A DNA stretch of 64,000 nucleotides from Agrococcus sp. ProA11 (GCF_039880525.1 NZ_CP156989.1:930001-994000); one strand, 5' to 3'. Positions 41,789 through 51,658 are shown, counted from the stretch's first letter. A program made the numbers and translations. Notes: generated from the letters alone by a model not told the origin.

Positions 41789-42268
41789 ATGGCGACGGTG
41801 CGCACAGTGCTCTGGTTCGACGGACACATCGAGGAGGCCGCTGCGTTCTACGTGACGCTGCTGCCGGACTCGGAGGTCACGGCCGTCATGCGTCGCCCGG
41901 AGCGCGACGATCCGTGGCCCGGCGAGGCGGCGGCGGGCGAGGCGATCGTCGTCGACCTGACGATCGGCGGCGTGCCCTATCAGCTGTTGGATGGCGGCCC
42001 GCGGTTTCCGCAGACGGAGGCGGTGTCGATCGCGGTGACGGTCGACGGTCAGGCGGAGGTCGATCGGCTCTGGGACGCGATCGTCGCCGACGGCGGCGCC
42101 GAGTCGATGTGCGGCTGGTGCCGCGATCGCTGGGGAGCGTCGTGGCAGGTGATCCCGAAGCAGTTGGGCGAGCTCATGCAGGGCGAGCGCGCTGCCGATG
42201 TGACACGGGCGATGCTCGGGATGCGGAAGCTCGACGTCGCGGGCCTCGCGGCGGCCTCCGCGGGCTGA
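41789..42268 (+). CDS. VOC superfamily (PhnB-like) protein
   Basis: The 159-residue protein shows the PhnB/3-demethylubiquinone methyltransferase-like glyoxalase fold: VRTVLWFDGHIEEAAAFYVTLLPDSEVTAVMR, PYQLLDGGPRFPQTEAVSIAVTVDGQAEVDRLWDAI, CGWCRDRWGASWQVIPKQLGEL. Function within the VOC superfamily is not defined. ATG 41789 fits the family start; ATG 41777 is possible. Confidence 0.8.
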   Translation: MATVRTVLWFDGHIEEAAAFYVTLLPDSEVTAVMRRPERDDPWPGEAAAGEAIVVDLTIGGVPYQLLDGGPRFPQTEAVSIAVTVDGQAEVDRLWDAIVADGGAESMCGWCRDRWGASWQVIPKQLGELMQGERAADVTRAMLGMRKLDVAGLAAASAG

Positions 42269-42270
42269 GA

Positions 42271-43056
42271 TCAGCGCGCGAAGCGCTCCAGCAGCGCGTC
42301 GTGCAGGAGGCCGTTGGTCGCCAGCGCGGTGCCGTGCCACGGGCCGGGCTGCCCATCCATCGATGAGAAGCGCCCACCGGCCTCCTCGATCACCGGCACG
42401 AGCGCGGCCAGGTCGTAGGGCTGCAGATCGAATTCGCCGACGGCGTCGAGCTTGCCTTCGGCGAGCAGCATGTAGCTCCAGGCATCGCCGTAGGAGCGCG
42501 CTCGCCACACGTCGCGCTGCCAGGCGATGAGCTCGTCGACGCGGCCGGCACCGTCCCAGCCCTGGATCGAGTTATACGAGATCGCGGCGTCCGACATGGC
42601 TGCCACGCCCGACACGCGCAGGCGCTCTGGCGCGCCCCCGCCGGCCGACAGCTTCCAGGCACCCTGCCCCTGCGCCGCCCACCAGCGAGCGCCGAGCGCG
42701 GGGGAGGAGACGACACCGACGACCGGCACGCCGTCCACCGCGAGCGCGATGAGCGTCGCCCAGATCGGCGCTCCGCGCAGGAAGTGCGCCGTGCCGTCGA
42801 TCGGGTCGATGATCCATTGCCGCCGCGCGTCGCCGTCGCGGCCGAACTCCTCGCCCAGGATCGCGTCGTCCGGCCGCTCGGCCGCCAGCACTTCGCGGAT
42901 GCGCTGCTCGACGGCTCGGTCGGCATCCGTCACGAACGTCGAGTCGGGCTTCGTGTCGATCGTGAGGTCGCGGGCACCGAAGCGATCGCTGGCGATGCGA
43001 TCGGCGGCATCTGCGAGCCGCAGCGCGAGCGCGAGGTCGTCGTCGTAGTCGGTCAC
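42271..43056 (-). CDS. Inositol-phosphatase-family phosphatase (histidinol-phosphatase HisN-like)
   Basis: The 261-residue protein has the Mg-binding motifs of the inositol monophosphatase family: ILGEEFG, WIIDPIDGTAHFLRG and DLQPYDLAALVPVIEEAGG. The actinobacterial HisN group has the same length and motifs, so histidinol phosphate is a likely substrate, with inositol phosphate as the alternative. GTG 43056 has GGAG upstream. It is the third gene of aroA-rsgA-phosphatase, 19 bases after rsgA. Confidence 0.85.
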   Translation of the reverse strand: MTDYDDDLALALRLADAADRIASDRFGARDLTIDTKPDSTFVTDADRAVEQRIREVLAAERPDDAILGEEFGRDGDARRQWIIDPIDGTAHFLRGAPIWATLIALAVDGVPVVGVVSSPALGARWWAAQGQGAWKLSAGGGAPERLRVSGVAAMSDAAISYNSIQGWDGAGRVDELIAWQRDVWRARSYGDAWSYMLLAEGKLDAVGEFDLQPYDLAALVPVIEEAGGRFSSMDGQPGPWHGTALATNGLLHDALLERFAR

Positions 43057-43075
43057 GCCTCCAGGGTATGCCCGC

Positions 43076-44116
43076 CTACTCCTGGTGCCGCAGCCCGCGC
43101 GCCGCGACGAGGGTGCCGAGCAGGCGCTGCATCGAATCGACGCGGCGCTGCTCCAGCCGGCCGTCGGCGGCCGCGACCGCGAGCTCGCAGTACTCCTCGT
43201 CGACGAGGTGCGTGCAGCCGCGCGGGCAGTCCTCGGCAACCGCCGCGAGGTCCGGGAAGCCGCGCAGCACGTTCGCGGTGGCGACGTGGCCGAGTCCGAA
43301 GGAGCGGACGCCGGGGGTGTCGATGATCCAGCCGTCGCCGAGCTTGAACGACACCGTCGACGAGGAGGTGTGGCGGCCGCGCCCGGTGACCGTGTTGACG
43401 TGGCCGACGGCGCGGTGCGCGCTCGGCACAATCGCGTTCACGAGCGTCGACTTGCCGACGCCCGAGTGGCCGACCGCGACGGTGGTGTGCCCAGCGAGCC
43501 GCTCCCGCAGCGCCTCCGCGGGCGGGTCGTCGATCGACGACGTCCACACCTCGATGTCGAGGCCGGCGAAGTTCGCCAGGAAGGGCGCGGGATCGGCGAC
43601 ATCCGTCTTCGTCATCACGAGCACCGGCGCGATGCCCGCGTCGAAGGCCGCGACCAGGAAGCGATCGACCATGCCCGCGCGGGGCGGCGGGTCGGCCGAT
43701 GCCACGACCATGAGCATGACGTCGGCGTTGGCGACGATGACGCGCTCGACCAGATCCGCGTCGTCGGCGGAGCGGCGCAGCACGGTCGTGCGCGGCTGGA
43801 TGCGCACGATGCGCGCGAGCGAGCCGGTCTCGCCGGAGGTGTCGCCCACGACATCGACCCGGTCGCCAGCGACGATCGACTGCTTGCGCAGCTCGCGAGC
43901 GCGCGCGGCCGTGACGACCGCCTCGTCGGGCTCGCCGACCCTGACCGCGAGCCGGTAGCGGCCACGGTCGACGCCGGTGACGATGCCGGTGACGGCGTCG
44001 TCGTGCTCGGGCCGGTGCTTCGAGCGCGGCCGATTCGCCTTCGGGTTGGGGCGCTCGCGCACGCTCGACTCGTCGTACTCCTCGTACGGATCGTCGAACT
44101 CCTGCATCCAGCTCAT
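43076..44116 (-). CDS. rsgA: Small-ribosomal-subunit GTPase RsgA
   Basis: RsgA is a late 30S assembly checkpoint GTPase. The 346-residue protein has an acidic then basic N-terminal stretch and an OB fold (residues about 40-105). A circularly permuted GTPase domain follows (TKTD before GHSGVGKST and DTPGVRSFGL), with a C-terminal zinc site CPRGCTHLVDEEYCEL. ATG 44116 overlaps the aroA stop (ATGA). Confidence 0.93.
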   Translation of the reverse strand: MSWMQEFDDPYEEYDESSVRERPNPKANRPRSKHRPEHDDAVTGIVTGVDRGRYRLAVRVGEPDEAVVTAARARELRKQSIVAGDRVDVVGDTSGETGSLARIVRIQPRTTVLRRSADDADLVERVIVANADVMLMVVASADPPPRAGMVDRFLVAAFDAGIAPVLVMTKTDVADPAPFLANFAGLDIEVWTSSIDDPPAEALRERLAGHTTVAVGHSGVGKSTLVNAIVPSAHRAVGHVNTVTGRGRHTSSSTVSFKLGDGWIIDTPGVRSFGLGHVATANVLRGFPDLAAVAEDCPRGCTHLVDEEYCELAVAAADGRLEQRRVDSMQRLLGTLVAARGLRHQE

Positions 44117-45444
44117 GCTGCGGGATCCTGCCCCGCGAGCATCGCCGCCCACAGCTCCGGGAACTCCGGGATCGTCTTCGCCGTCGCTCCGATGTCGTCG
44201 ACCTCGATGCCCGGCACGCGCAGCCCGACCACGGCGCCGGCCGTCGCGATGCGGTGGTCGTCGAAGGCGCCCCACTCGCCGCCCGCGAGCGGCGCCGGCT
44301 CGACCCGGATGCCGTCCGGCAGCTCCACGACCGTGCCGCCGAGCGCCGTGATGTTCTCGAGCATCGCCTGGATGCGGTCGGTCTCGTGCCCGCGGGTGTG
44401 GCCGATGCCGGTGACCTCGACGGGGCCCGACGCGAGCGCGCCGAGCGCGATCACGGTGGGGGAGAGCTCGCCCGCGGCGTGCATGTCGAGCGCGGCCCCT
44501 GGGATGTCGCCGCCGACGGCCTCGACCGTCAGCGACCCGTCGGACGTCGAGCTCTCGGCGCCGAACGCGGCGAGCAGCTCCGGGAGCATGGCACCCACCT
44601 GCGTGGTGTGCGCGGGCCAGCCGTCGAGCACGACGCGCCCGCCGACAGCGACGACCGCGGCGAGGAAGGGCGCCGCGTTCGAGAGGTCGGGTTCGATCTG
44701 CTCGTCGAAGGGTGCGATGGATCCTGGTTCGACCCGCCAGGTGGCCTCGCCCACCGCGTGCGCATTGACACCGCGCTGCCGCAGGGCCGCGAGGGTCATC
44801 TCGATGTGCGGGAGCGATGGCAGCCGGTGCCCGCGGTGGTGCAGCGTGAGCCCGCGCTCGAAGCGGGGCGCGGCGAGCAGCAGCGCCGAGACGAACTGGC
44901 TGGACGCGCTCGCGTCGATCTCGAGCTCGCCACCGGTGACGCCGCCTCCGCCGTGCACGGTGAAGGGCAGGCGCGCATCGTCGGCGTCGACGCGCACGCC
45001 GAGGCCGCGCAGCGCCGCGATGGTCTGATCCATGGGGCGCTTGCGCGCATGCGGGTCGCCGTCGAACGAGACCGCGCCATCGCCGAGCGCTGCGACGATC
45101 GGCAGGAACCGCATGGCGGTGCCCGCGAGCCCGCAGTCGATGTGGCCGCCGCCCGAGATGGGCCGCGGGGTGACCGCGAGGTCGGGCCCGAACGCGCCGT
45201 CGCCGACGACCTCGTCGATGACCGCGCCCAGCACCCGCAGTCCCTCGGCCATGATCGTCGCGTCCCGGCTGCGCAGCGGCCGGTGCAGGGTCGACGGCCC
45301 GTCGGCCAGCGCCGCCAGCAGCAGCGCGCGGTTCGTGAGGCTCTTGGAGCCCGGCAGCTGCACGCGAGCGTCGATCCTCGTCGACGCGGTCGGGGCGGGC
45401 CAGCGGCGCGCGCTGGTCTGTCGGGAATGCTCTGGGTGGCTCAT
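44113..45444 (-). CDS. aroA: 3-phosphoshikimate 1-carboxyvinyltransferase (EPSP synthase)
   Basis: EPSP synthase joins shikimate-3-phosphate and PEP in chorismate synthesis. The 443-residue protein has [59 protein letters not shown] and the [13 protein letters not shown] block. ATG 45444 is supported by TAGATT (45452-45457) ending 7 bases upstream, a leaderless start. The start codon region overlaps the divergent sigH promoter. Confidence 0.94.
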   Translation of the reverse strand: MSHPEHSRQTSARRWPAPTASTRIDARVQLPGSKSLTNRALLLAALADGPSTLHRPLRSRDATIMAEGLRVLGAVIDEVVGDGAFGPDLAVTPRPISGGGHIDCGLAGTAMRFLPIVAALGDGAVSFDGDPHARKRPMDQTIAALRGLGVRVDADDARLPFTVHGGGGVTGGELEIDASASSQFVSALLLAAPRFERGLTLHHRGHRLPSLPHIEMTLAALRQRGVNAHAVGEATWRVEPGSIAPFDEQIEPDLSNAAPFLAAVVAVGGRVVLDGWPAHTTQVGAMLPELLAAFGAESSTSDGSLTVEAVGGDIPGAALDMHAAGELSPTVIALGALASGPVEVTGIGHTRGHETDRIQAMLENITALGGTVVELPDGIRVEPAPLAGGEWGAFDDHRIATAGAVVGLRVPGIEVDDIGATAKTIPEFPELWAAMLAGQDPAA

Positions 45445-45449
45445 CGGTT
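45424..45449 (+). promoter_or_regulatory. SigH/SigR-type autoregulatory promoter of sigH
   Basis: GGAAT (45424-45428) and GTT (45447-45449) are exactly 18 bases apart, matching the actinobacterial SigR/SigH consensus GGAAT-N18-GTT. It lies 38 bases upstream of the sigH GTG and runs across the aroA start codon (45442-45444), so activity of one promoter may hinder the other. Confidence 0.75.
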
Positions 45450-45451
45450 GC

Positions 45452-45457
45452 AATCTA
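45452..45457 (-). promoter_or_regulatory. -10 element of aroA (leaderless)
   Basis: TAGATT on the minus strand ends 7 bases before the aroA ATG and lies just beyond the GTT of the divergent SigH-type promoter. Confidence 0.5.
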
Positions 45458-45487
45458 TCGGTCAGCAAGTGTCTGGAGGAGGAAGCT

Positions 45488-46144
45488 GTGACGACTGCAA
45501 CGCTCGATGCAGGGCCCGCGACACTAGACTCGCCCGCGATGACAAGCGAACAGGCCGAAGCCAGCAAGCGCGACGACTTCGTCGATCAGGCGATGCAGTA
45601 CGCCGACCAGCTCTATGCGGCCGCCATGCGCATGACGCGCAATCCGGCGGACGCGGCAGACCTGGTGCAGGAGACGCTGCTGAAGGCATACGCCGCCTAC
45701 GGCTCCTTCCAGCAGGGCACGAACCTGCGCGCGTGGCTCTACCGCATCCAGACCAACACCTACATCAACACCTATCGCAAGCAGCAGCGCCGGCCGTTCG
45801 AAGCGGCCCTCGATGACATGGAGGAGTGGCAGATCGGCGACGCCGAGTCCTTCACCGCCAGCACATCGCGCAGCGCCGAGGCCGAGGCCATCCATCGGAT
45901 GCCCTCCGGCATCGTGAAGGACGCGCTGCAGCAGGTGCCGACCGACTTCCGCATGGCTGTCTACTGGGTGGACGTCGAGGGCCTCACCTACGCCGAGACG
46001 GCGGAGGTCATGGAGACGCCGGTGGGCACCGTGATGAGCCGACTGCACCGCGGCCGCAGGCTGCTGCGCGGGCTGCTGGCCGACTACGCCCGCGAGCAGG
46101 GCATCGCAGTGCCGGAGAGCACCGACAAGGAGAAGAAGCAGTGA
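45488..46144 (+). CDS. sigH: ECF sigma factor SigH (SigR group)
   Basis: The 218-residue protein has region 2 ([62 protein letters not shown]) and region 4 ([47 protein letters not shown]), typical of the SigH/SigR thiol-oxidative stress sigma factors. GTG 45488 has AGGAGGAAG upstream. Its stop overlaps the GTG of the anti-sigma gene. The upstream promoter matches its own consensus, so it is probably autoregulated. Confidence 0.93.
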   Translation: MTTATLDAGPATLDSPAMTSEQAEASKRDDFVDQAMQYADQLYAAAMRMTRNPADAADLVQETLLKAYAAYGSFQQGTNLRAWLYRIQTNTYINTYRKQQRRPFEAALDDMEEWQIGDAESFTASTSRSAEAEAIHRMPSGIVKDALQQVPTDFRMAVYWVDVEGLTYAETAEVMETPVGTVMSRLHRGRRLLRGLLADYAREQGIAVPESTDKEKKQ

Positions 46145-46398
46145 GCACCCTGGAGGAGAAGACGGACTGCGCCGAGGCGCGCGCGGCCTTGGAGGAGTAC
46201 CTCCACAAGGAGCTCTGCGCCGAGGACGCCGCTGACGTGCGTGCGCACCTCGAGCAGTGCGAGGAGTGCTCAGCGGAGCACCACGTGGGGGAGACCCTCA
46301 CGAGCGCGCTCCAGGGCGCATGCAAGGACCGCGCCCCGGAAGAGCTGCGCGAGCGGCTGCTGGAGAGCCTGCGCGCTGCCCAGGCGCAGCACGGCTGA
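46141..46398 (+). CDS. rsrA: Redox-sensing zinc anti-sigma factor RsrA
   Basis: The 85-residue protein has the ZAS motif His36-x3-Cys40-x2-Cys43 (HLEQCEEC) plus Cys10. These bind zinc, and on oxidation a disulfide forms and SigH is released. The GTG overlaps the sigH stop, ensuring balanced synthesis. Confidence 0.92.
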   Translation: MSTLEEKTDCAEARAALEEYLHKELCAEDAADVRAHLEQCEECSAEHHVGETLTSALQGACKDRAPEELRERLLESLRAAQAQHG

Positions 46399-46412
46399 GC
46401 GACCGACGACGA

Positions 46413-46449
46413 CAGGAAGGCGGGGCCCGATCGGGGCCCCGCCTTCCTG
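46413..46449. terminator. Bidirectional terminator
   Basis: A perfect 16-bp inverted repeat, CAGGAAGGCGGGGCCC (46413-46428) and its complement (46434-46449), with a 5-base loop. It separates the convergent rsrA and aceB genes. Confidence 0.85.
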
Positions 46450-46473
46450 CATCCGCAGTGCGCTTCGGCCGGA

Positions 46474-48189
46474 TCAGGCGGCCTCGCGCTCGCGCGCCTC
46501 GTCGTCCGTGCCGGCCGACGAGAGCGGCATCGACGCGGCCGCCTCGGCAGTGACCGCTTCGGGCTCGGACTGCACCGGGATGGAACCGGTGCTCGTGCGC
46601 TCCACACCCTCGGCGAGGTAGCGCTCGGTGCCCGCGAGCGTGAGGAAGGCGGGATAGGTCGGTTCCAGCGCGATCTCGCGGAAGAGTGCGATCGCCTCAC
46701 GGAATCGGTTGCCGGGAGCACGGTCGAAGTCCTGTGAGAGCTCGGCGACGATGCCCTCGCATCGGGCGGTGGTGATGCTGCGACCGTCGTCGGTGGCCGA
46801 CTCGGTGTAGATCCACTGCCACACCTGTGAGCGCGAGATCTCGGCCGTCGCGGCATCCTCCATCAGCGAGTGGATCGCGACGGCGCCGTGCCCGCGCAGC
46901 CACGCCTCGAGGTAGCGGATGCCGATCTCGATGTTGGAGCGCAGGCCCGCGTCGGTGATCTCGCCGCGCGTGATCGACAGATCGATGAGCGCATCGCCAT
47001 CCACCGGCACGTCCTCGCGGCTGCGATCGAGCTGGTTCGGGCGCGCTCCCAGCACCGCGTCGAAGGCCTCGCGGCAGGTCGCCACGAGCCCGGGGTGCGC
47101 GACCCAGGAGCCGTCGAAGCCGTCGCCGGCCTCGCGGGACTTGTCGCTCGCGACGGCCGCCAGCGCGCGCTCGGTGGCCTCCGGGTCGGAGGCGCTCGGC
47201 ACGAACGCCGCCATGCCGCCGATCGCGTGCGCGCCACGACGGTGGCAGGCGCGCACCAGCTGCTCGGTGTAGGCGCGCATGAACGGGGCCGTCATCGTCA
47301 GCTGTGAGCGGTCCGGCAGCACGAACGCCTCGCCCCGCAGCCGGAACGCCTTGATGATTGAGAACAGGTAGTCCCAGCGTCCGGCGTTCAGGCCGGCCGA
47401 GTGCTCCCGCAGCTCGTAGAGGATCTCCTCCATCTCGAAGGCGGCGGTGATCGTCTCGATCAGCACGGTCGCGCGGATCGTGCCCTGCGGCAGCACGAGC
47501 AACTGCTGCGCCATCACGAAGACCTCGTTCCAGAGCCGAGCCTCGCGGTGGTTCTCGATCTTCGGCAGGTAGAAGTACGGTCCTGCGCCCCTCGCGATGA
47601 GCTCCTCGGCGTTGTGGAAGCAGTGCAGGCCGAAGTCGACCAGCGAGCCCGACATGGGGGTGCCGTCGACGAGGATCCGGTGCTCGTCGAGGTGCCAGCC
47701 GCGGGGGCGCACGACGATGGTCGGCGTGCGCTCCGCTGTGACCCGATACTCCTTGCCCGCGGGGCTCGTGAACTCGATCTGCCCCCGGATCGCGTCCTGC
47801 AGGTTGACCTGGCTCGCGATGACATTGCGCCAGAGCGGGCTCGAGGCATCCTCGCAGTCGGCCAGCCAGACCTTCGCGCCCGAGTTCAGCGCATTGATGG
47901 TCATCTTGCGCTCGATCGGGCCGGTGATCTCCACTCGGCGATCCTCCAGGCCGGGAGCCGGCGGGGCGACCCGCCAGCCGGCGTCGTCGCGGATGTGCGC
48001 GGTCGCGGCCAGGAAGCGCGGGGTGTCGCCGTCGGCGAACGCGGCGCGGCGCGCGCGGCGATCCTGCAGCAGCTGGCGCCGCGTGCACTCGAACGCGTCG
48101 TGCAGCTGGAGCAGGAACTCCAGCGCATCGTCGGTCAGGACTCGGTCCTGGCCCGAGGCGGTGGCGGTGATGCGGATGCGGTCATGCAT
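46474..48189 (-). CDS. aceB: Malate synthase A
   Basis: Malate synthase condenses glyoxylate and acetyl-CoA in the glyoxylate shunt. The 571-residue protein has KMTINALNSGAKVWLADCEDASSPLW, PYFYLPKIENHREARLWNEVF, RATVLIETITAAFEMEEILYELREHSAGLNAGRWDYLFSIIK and the C-terminal SRSQVWQWIYTES block. The last 40 residues are an Ala/Glu-rich tail. It lies 33 bases downstream of aceA on the same strand. Confidence 0.96.
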   Translation of the reverse strand: MHDRIRITATASGQDRVLTDDALEFLLQLHDAFECTRRQLLQDRRARRAAFADGDTPRFLAATAHIRDDAGWRVAPPAPGLEDRRVEITGPIERKMTINALNSGAKVWLADCEDASSPLWRNVIASQVNLQDAIRGQIEFTSPAGKEYRVTAERTPTIVVRPRGWHLDEHRILVDGTPMSGSLVDFGLHCFHNAEELIARGAGPYFYLPKIENHREARLWNEVFVMAQQLLVLPQGTIRATVLIETITAAFEMEEILYELREHSAGLNAGRWDYLFSIIKAFRLRGEAFVLPDRSQLTMTAPFMRAYTEQLVRACHRRGAHAIGGMAAFVPSASDPEATERALAAVASDKSREAGDGFDGSWVAHPGLVATCREAFDAVLGARPNQLDRSREDVPVDGDALIDLSITRGEITDAGLRSNIEIGIRYLEAWLRGHGAVAIHSLMEDAATAEISRSQVWQWIYTESATDDGRSITTARCEGIVAELSQDFDRAPGNRFREAIALFREIALEPTYPAFLTLAGTERYLAEGVERTSTGSIPVQSEPEAVTAEAAASMPLSSAGTDDEAREREAA

Positions 48190-48222
48190 GATGGTCGTCC
48201 TCCTGCGTCGATCGGTGCGTGC

Positions 48223-49536
48223 TCAGTCGAACTGCTCGGACTCGGTGGAACCGGCGAGCGCCAGCGTTCCCGAGTTGGGGTTGAGTGCGGTGGCGACCTG
48301 GTCGAACCAGCCCGTGCCGACCTCGCGCTGGTGCTTGGTCGCGGTGTACCCCTGCGCCTCGGCGGCGAACTCGCGCTCCTGCAGGTCGACGTAGGCGGTC
48401 ATGTGGTTGTCGGCGTAGCCCTTCGCCAGGTCGAACATGGAGTGGTTCAGGGCGTGGAAGCCAGCCAGGGTGATGAACTGGAAGCGGAAGCCCATCGCAC
48501 CCAGCTCGCGCTGGAACGCCGAGATCTGGTCGTCGTCGAGGTGCTGCTTCCAGTTGAAGGACGGCGAGCAGTTGTAGGCGAGCAGCTGGTCGGGGAACTC
48601 GCTCTTGATGCCCTCGGCGAAGGCGCGCGCGATCTCCAGATCCGGCTTGCCGGTCTCCATCCAGAGCAGGTCGGCGTACGGGGCGTAGGCCCGGCCGCGG
48701 GCGATGCAGGGCTCGATGCCGTTCGCCACCTCGTAGAAGCCCTCGCTCGTGCGGCCGCCGGTGAGGAAGCGGCGGTCGCGCTCGTCGACGTCGCTCGTGA
48801 GCAGCGTCGCCGCCTCGGCGTCGGTGCGGGCGATGATGATGCTCGGCACCCGCTCCACGTCGGAGGCGAGGCGCGCGGCGTTCAGGGTGCGCACGTGCTG
48901 CTGCGTGGGGATGAGCACCTTGCCGCCCAGGTGGCCGCACTTCTTCTCGCTCGCGAGCTGATCCTCCCAGTGGACGCCGGCCGCGCCGGCGACGATCATG
49001 CTGCGCATGAGCTCGAAGGCGTTGAGCGGGCCGCCGAATCCGGCTTCGGCATCGGCCACGATGGGCGCGAACCAGTCGTCGACGGTCGAGGTGCCCTCGC
49101 CGCGCTCGATCTGATCGGCACGCTGCAGCGCGTTGTTGATGCGGCGGACGACCGCGGGCACCGAGTTGGCGGGGTAGAGCGACTGGTCGGGGTAGGTCTG
49201 GCCCGACAGGTTCGCATCCGCGGCCACCTGCCACCCCGAGAGGTAGATCGCCTCGAGGCCGGCGCGCACCTGCTGCACGGCCTGGTTGCCGGTCAGGGCG
49301 CCCAGGGCGCGGATCGGCGTGGGGTCGGCGTGCAGGCGCTCGAACAGGCGCTCCGCACCGCGGCGCGCCAGCGTGTGCTCCTCGGTCACGGAGCCGCGCA
49401 GTCGGACGACGTCCGCAGCGGTGTAGTCCCGGACGATGCCGTTCCAGCGGGCGTCCGCCGCCCATTCCAGCTCCAGCTCAGCGGCTTCGGTCGCCAGCGT
49501 GCTCCGGGTGTCCGGTGTCCGGTCCTGCTCGGTCAT
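48223..49536 (-). CDS. aceA: Isocitrate lyase
   Basis: Isocitrate lyase splits isocitrate to glyoxylate and succinate. The 437-residue protein has ARDDFERTV-free standard core: [45 protein letters not shown], the catalytic [14 protein letters not shown] loop with its Cys, and [16 protein letters not shown] 49536 has AAGGAG upstream; in-frame sequence to 49692 crosses the divergent regulator start and is not coding. It forms an operon with aceB. Confidence 0.96.
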   Translation of the reverse strand: MTEQDRTPDTRSTLATEAAELELEWAADARWNGIVRDYTAADVVRLRGSVTEEHTLARRGAERLFERLHADPTPIRALGALTGNQAVQQVRAGLEAIYLSGWQVAADANLSGQTYPDQSLYPANSVPAVVRRINNALQRADQIERGEGTSTVDDWFAPIVADAEAGFGGPLNAFELMRSMIVAGAAGVHWEDQLASEKKCGHLGGKVLIPTQQHVRTLNAARLASDVERVPSIIIARTDAEAATLLTSDVDERDRRFLTGGRTSEGFYEVANGIEPCIARGRAYAPYADLLWMETGKPDLEIARAFAEGIKSEFPDQLLAYNCSPSFNWKQHLDDDQISAFQRELGAMGFRFQFITLAGFHALNHSMFDLAKGYADNHMTAYVDLQEREFAAEAQGYTATKHQREVGTGWFDQVATALNPNSGTLALAGSTESEQFD

Positions 49537-49633
49537 GATGCGCTCCTTGGATTGGATCGGTCCTCGTGCGAGGGATGGTGATGACCACTCTGTGGGCAGA
49601 TCTGAAGCACGAGGTGGCGACTCAGGATTGAAG

Positions 49634-49665
49634 TTCTGCATTTCTGCCACCCTGCGCAGTTCTGC
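49634..49665. promoter_or_regulatory. Repeated TTCTGC motifs between aceA and the ramB-like gene
   Basis: TTCTGC occurs at 49634-49639, 49642-49647 and 49660-49665. The set lies between the divergent aceA and ramB-like genes and just upstream of a -10-like TATGGT (49668-49673), which ends 6 bases before the regulator ATG. This is a candidate operator for acetate control and autoregulation. Confidence 0.5.
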
Positions 49666-49679
49666 CGTATGGTGCTCGC

Positions 49680-51167
49680 ATGACCCGCGCATCGTCGACC
49701 ACTGGCACCTGGAACCGACCCGCGCGATCGGCCCCGGAGCCCGAGCCCGTCGACGCGCTGCAGCTGGGGAAGTCCCTGCGCCACGCTCGGAAGCAGGCGG
49801 GGCTCACGCTCGACGGCGTGCACGACGCCATCGGGCTCGCACCATCGCAGCTGTCGGGCTTCGAGCTCGGCAAGCGCGAGGCGCGCTTCTCGCAGCTGCA
49901 GCAGCTCGCGTCGCTCTACGGGGTCACGCTCGCGCAGCTCACCGGCACGGCACCGCCGTCGAAGCGTGCGGCCATGGAGCTGCGCCTCGAGCGCGCCATG
50001 CAGTCATCCACGTGGCAGCAGAAGCGGCTGCCGACGATGCGCATCGGTCCGCGCACGCCCGACGACGTGCTGGAGACGATGCTGGCGCTCGTGGACGAGC
50101 TGGATCGGGTCGCCGAGGAGCGCGTGGCGACGCCGGAGGAGGCGCGCAGAGCGAACACGCAGCTGCGCAGCGAGATGCGCTCGCGCGACAACCACTTCCC
50201 GGAGATCGAGGCGGAGGCCGCGGCGATGCTCGCGAAGGTCGGCTACCAGTCGGGGCCGCTGTCGCAGCACCTGATCGCCGCGATCACGGAGCGGCTGGGC
50301 TTCTCGCTCCACCACGTCGGCGACCTGCCGCACTCGACGCGCTCGGTGATGGACTACAAGCGCAAGCGCATCTACCTCTCGCGCTCGACGCGCACTGGCC
50401 ACGACCCGCGTTCGGTGCTGCTGCAGGCGCTCGGCCATCACGTGCTGGGGCACTCCGTGCCCGCGGATTTCGGCGCGTTCCTGCGGCAGCGCATCGAGAC
50501 GAACTACTTCGCGGCAGCACTGCTGATGCCCGAGCGCACCGCTGCCGAGTTCCTCGCGAACGCGAAGCGGGAGCGGCAGCTCGCGGTCGAGGATCTCCGC
50601 GACGCGTACGCGGTCTCGTACGAAGCCGCCGCGCATCGCCTGACGAACCTGGCGACCGTGCACCTGGGGATACCGCTGCACTTCCAGAAGGTGCACGAGT
50701 CGGGCATCATCTACAAGGCCTACGAGAACGACGGTGTGACGTTCCCCGCCGACCACACCGGCGCCATCGAGGGGCAGCCGGTCTGCAGGCGGTGGACGAG
50801 CCGGGAGGTCTTCGACGTCGCCGACAAGGTGAACCCGTTCGAGCAGTACACCGAGACCCCGTCCGGCACCTTCTGGTGCACGGCGGTGACCGAGCGCAGC
50901 CAGAGCGGCGAGTTCTCGCTCTCGATCGGCGTGCCGTTCTCGGAGGCGAAGTGGTTCCGGGGCCGGGCGACCAAGGAGCGATCGGTGTCGCGCTGCCCGG
51001 ATCCCACCTGCTGCCGACAGCCGCCGCCCGACCTCGCCGAGGAGTGGGCGGGCCAGGCCTGGCCGAGCGCGCGGGCGCACTCGCACCTGCTGGCGGCGCT
51101 GCCGCCGGGCGCGTTCCCCGGCGTCGACGAGACCGAGGTCTACAGCTTCCTGGCTGCGCGCGACTAG
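49680..51167 (+). CDS. ramB: RamB-like acetate-metabolism regulator (XRE/IrrE-type)
   Basis: The 495-residue protein has an N-terminal XRE helix-turn-helix ([39 protein letters not shown], residues about 30-85). A central IrrE/ImmA-like region follows in which HExxH reads GHHVLGH ([44 protein letters not shown]). The C-terminal domain has several Cys (CRRW, WCTAV, CPDPTCC). This is the ScfR/RamB architecture; RamB represses aceA/aceB in Corynebacterium. Its divergent position next to aceA supports that role. It appears leaderless. Confidence 0.88.
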   Translation: MTRASSTTGTWNRPARSAPEPEPVDALQLGKSLRHARKQAGLTLDGVHDAIGLAPSQLSGFELGKREARFSQLQQLASLYGVTLAQLTGTAPPSKRAAMELRLERAMQSSTWQQKRLPTMRIGPRTPDDVLETMLALVDELDRVAEERVATPEEARRANTQLRSEMRSRDNHFPEIEAEAAAMLAKVGYQSGPLSQHLIAAITERLGFSLHHVGDLPHSTRSVMDYKRKRIYLSRSTRTGHDPRSVLLQALGHHVLGHSVPADFGAFLRQRIETNYFAAALLMPERTAAEFLANAKRERQLAVEDLRDAYAVSYEAAAHRLTNLATVHLGIPLHFQKVHESGIIYKAYENDGVTFPADHTGAIEGQPVCRRWTSREVFDVADKVNPFEQYTETPSGTFWCTAVTERSQSGEFSLSIGVPFSEAKWFRGRATKERSVSRCPDPTCCRQPPPDLAEEWAGQAWPSARAHSHLLAALPPGAFPGVDETEVYSFLAARD

Positions 51168-51631
51168 AAGGCGGCAGCGCGGCGAGGAGACCGGCGCCTC
51201 GTCGCATCCGCCATCTCGTCCAGCTGCGAGAGGGCGCGCCGGAGCACGCTGCTCGACGTGTGCGCCGTGTAGGGGAAGTAGACGATCTCGACGCCGACCT
51301 CGGCGAACTCGCGCTCGAGCCGCAGCCCGCGCTCGGTGCCTCGCCAGTCGTCGCCCTTGAAGAAGTGCGTGAAGCCGACCTCTCGCCAGGTGTCGAGCTT
51401 GTCGGGCACCGTCTCGACGTGCACGCGATCGACCCAGCGGATGGAGCGAACGATCTCGACGCGCTCCAGCGTGGGGATCACCGCCTCGACGCCCTTGACC
51501 TCGTGCAGCATCTCGTCGCTCACGACGCCGGCGACGAGCTCGTCGCAGTGCTCGCGTGCCTGGCGGAGCAGGTTGAGGTGGCCGACGTGGAAGAGGTCGA
51601 ACCCTCCCGCTGCATACCCGATGCGTGTCAT
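51164..51631 (-). CDS. Cytidylyltransferase-like nucleotidyltransferase (TagD-type)
   Basis: The 155-residue protein has GYAAGGFDLFHVGHLNLLRQA with the HxGH motif and a TERVEIVRSIRWVDRV block, typical of glycerol-3-phosphate or choline-phosphate cytidylyltransferases. The usual ISTT-like final motif is replaced by YTAHTSSSVLR. It would make a CDP-activated alcohol for the CDP-alcohol transferase at 55214. ATG 51631 has AAAGGAGG upstream. Its stop overlaps that of ramB at CTAG. Confidence 0.82.
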   Translation of the reverse strand: MTRIGYAAGGFDLFHVGHLNLLRQAREHCDELVAGVVSDEMLHEVKGVEAVIPTLERVEIVRSIRWVDRVHVETVPDKLDTWREVGFTHFFKGDDWRGTERGLRLEREFAEVGVEIVYFPYTAHTSSSVLRRALSQLDEMADATRRRSPRRAAAF

Positions 51632-51645
51632 GCGCCCTCCTTTGC

Positions 51646-51658
51646 GTAACAGTGTTAC
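51646..51658. promoter_or_regulatory. Palindromic site upstream of the cytidylyltransferase gene
   Basis: GTAACAGTGTTAC has perfect 5-bp arms with a 3-base centre. It lies 14 bases before the start codon. A relative, GTAACAGCGTTAT, lies at 58653-58665 in the same locus. Confidence 0.45.
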
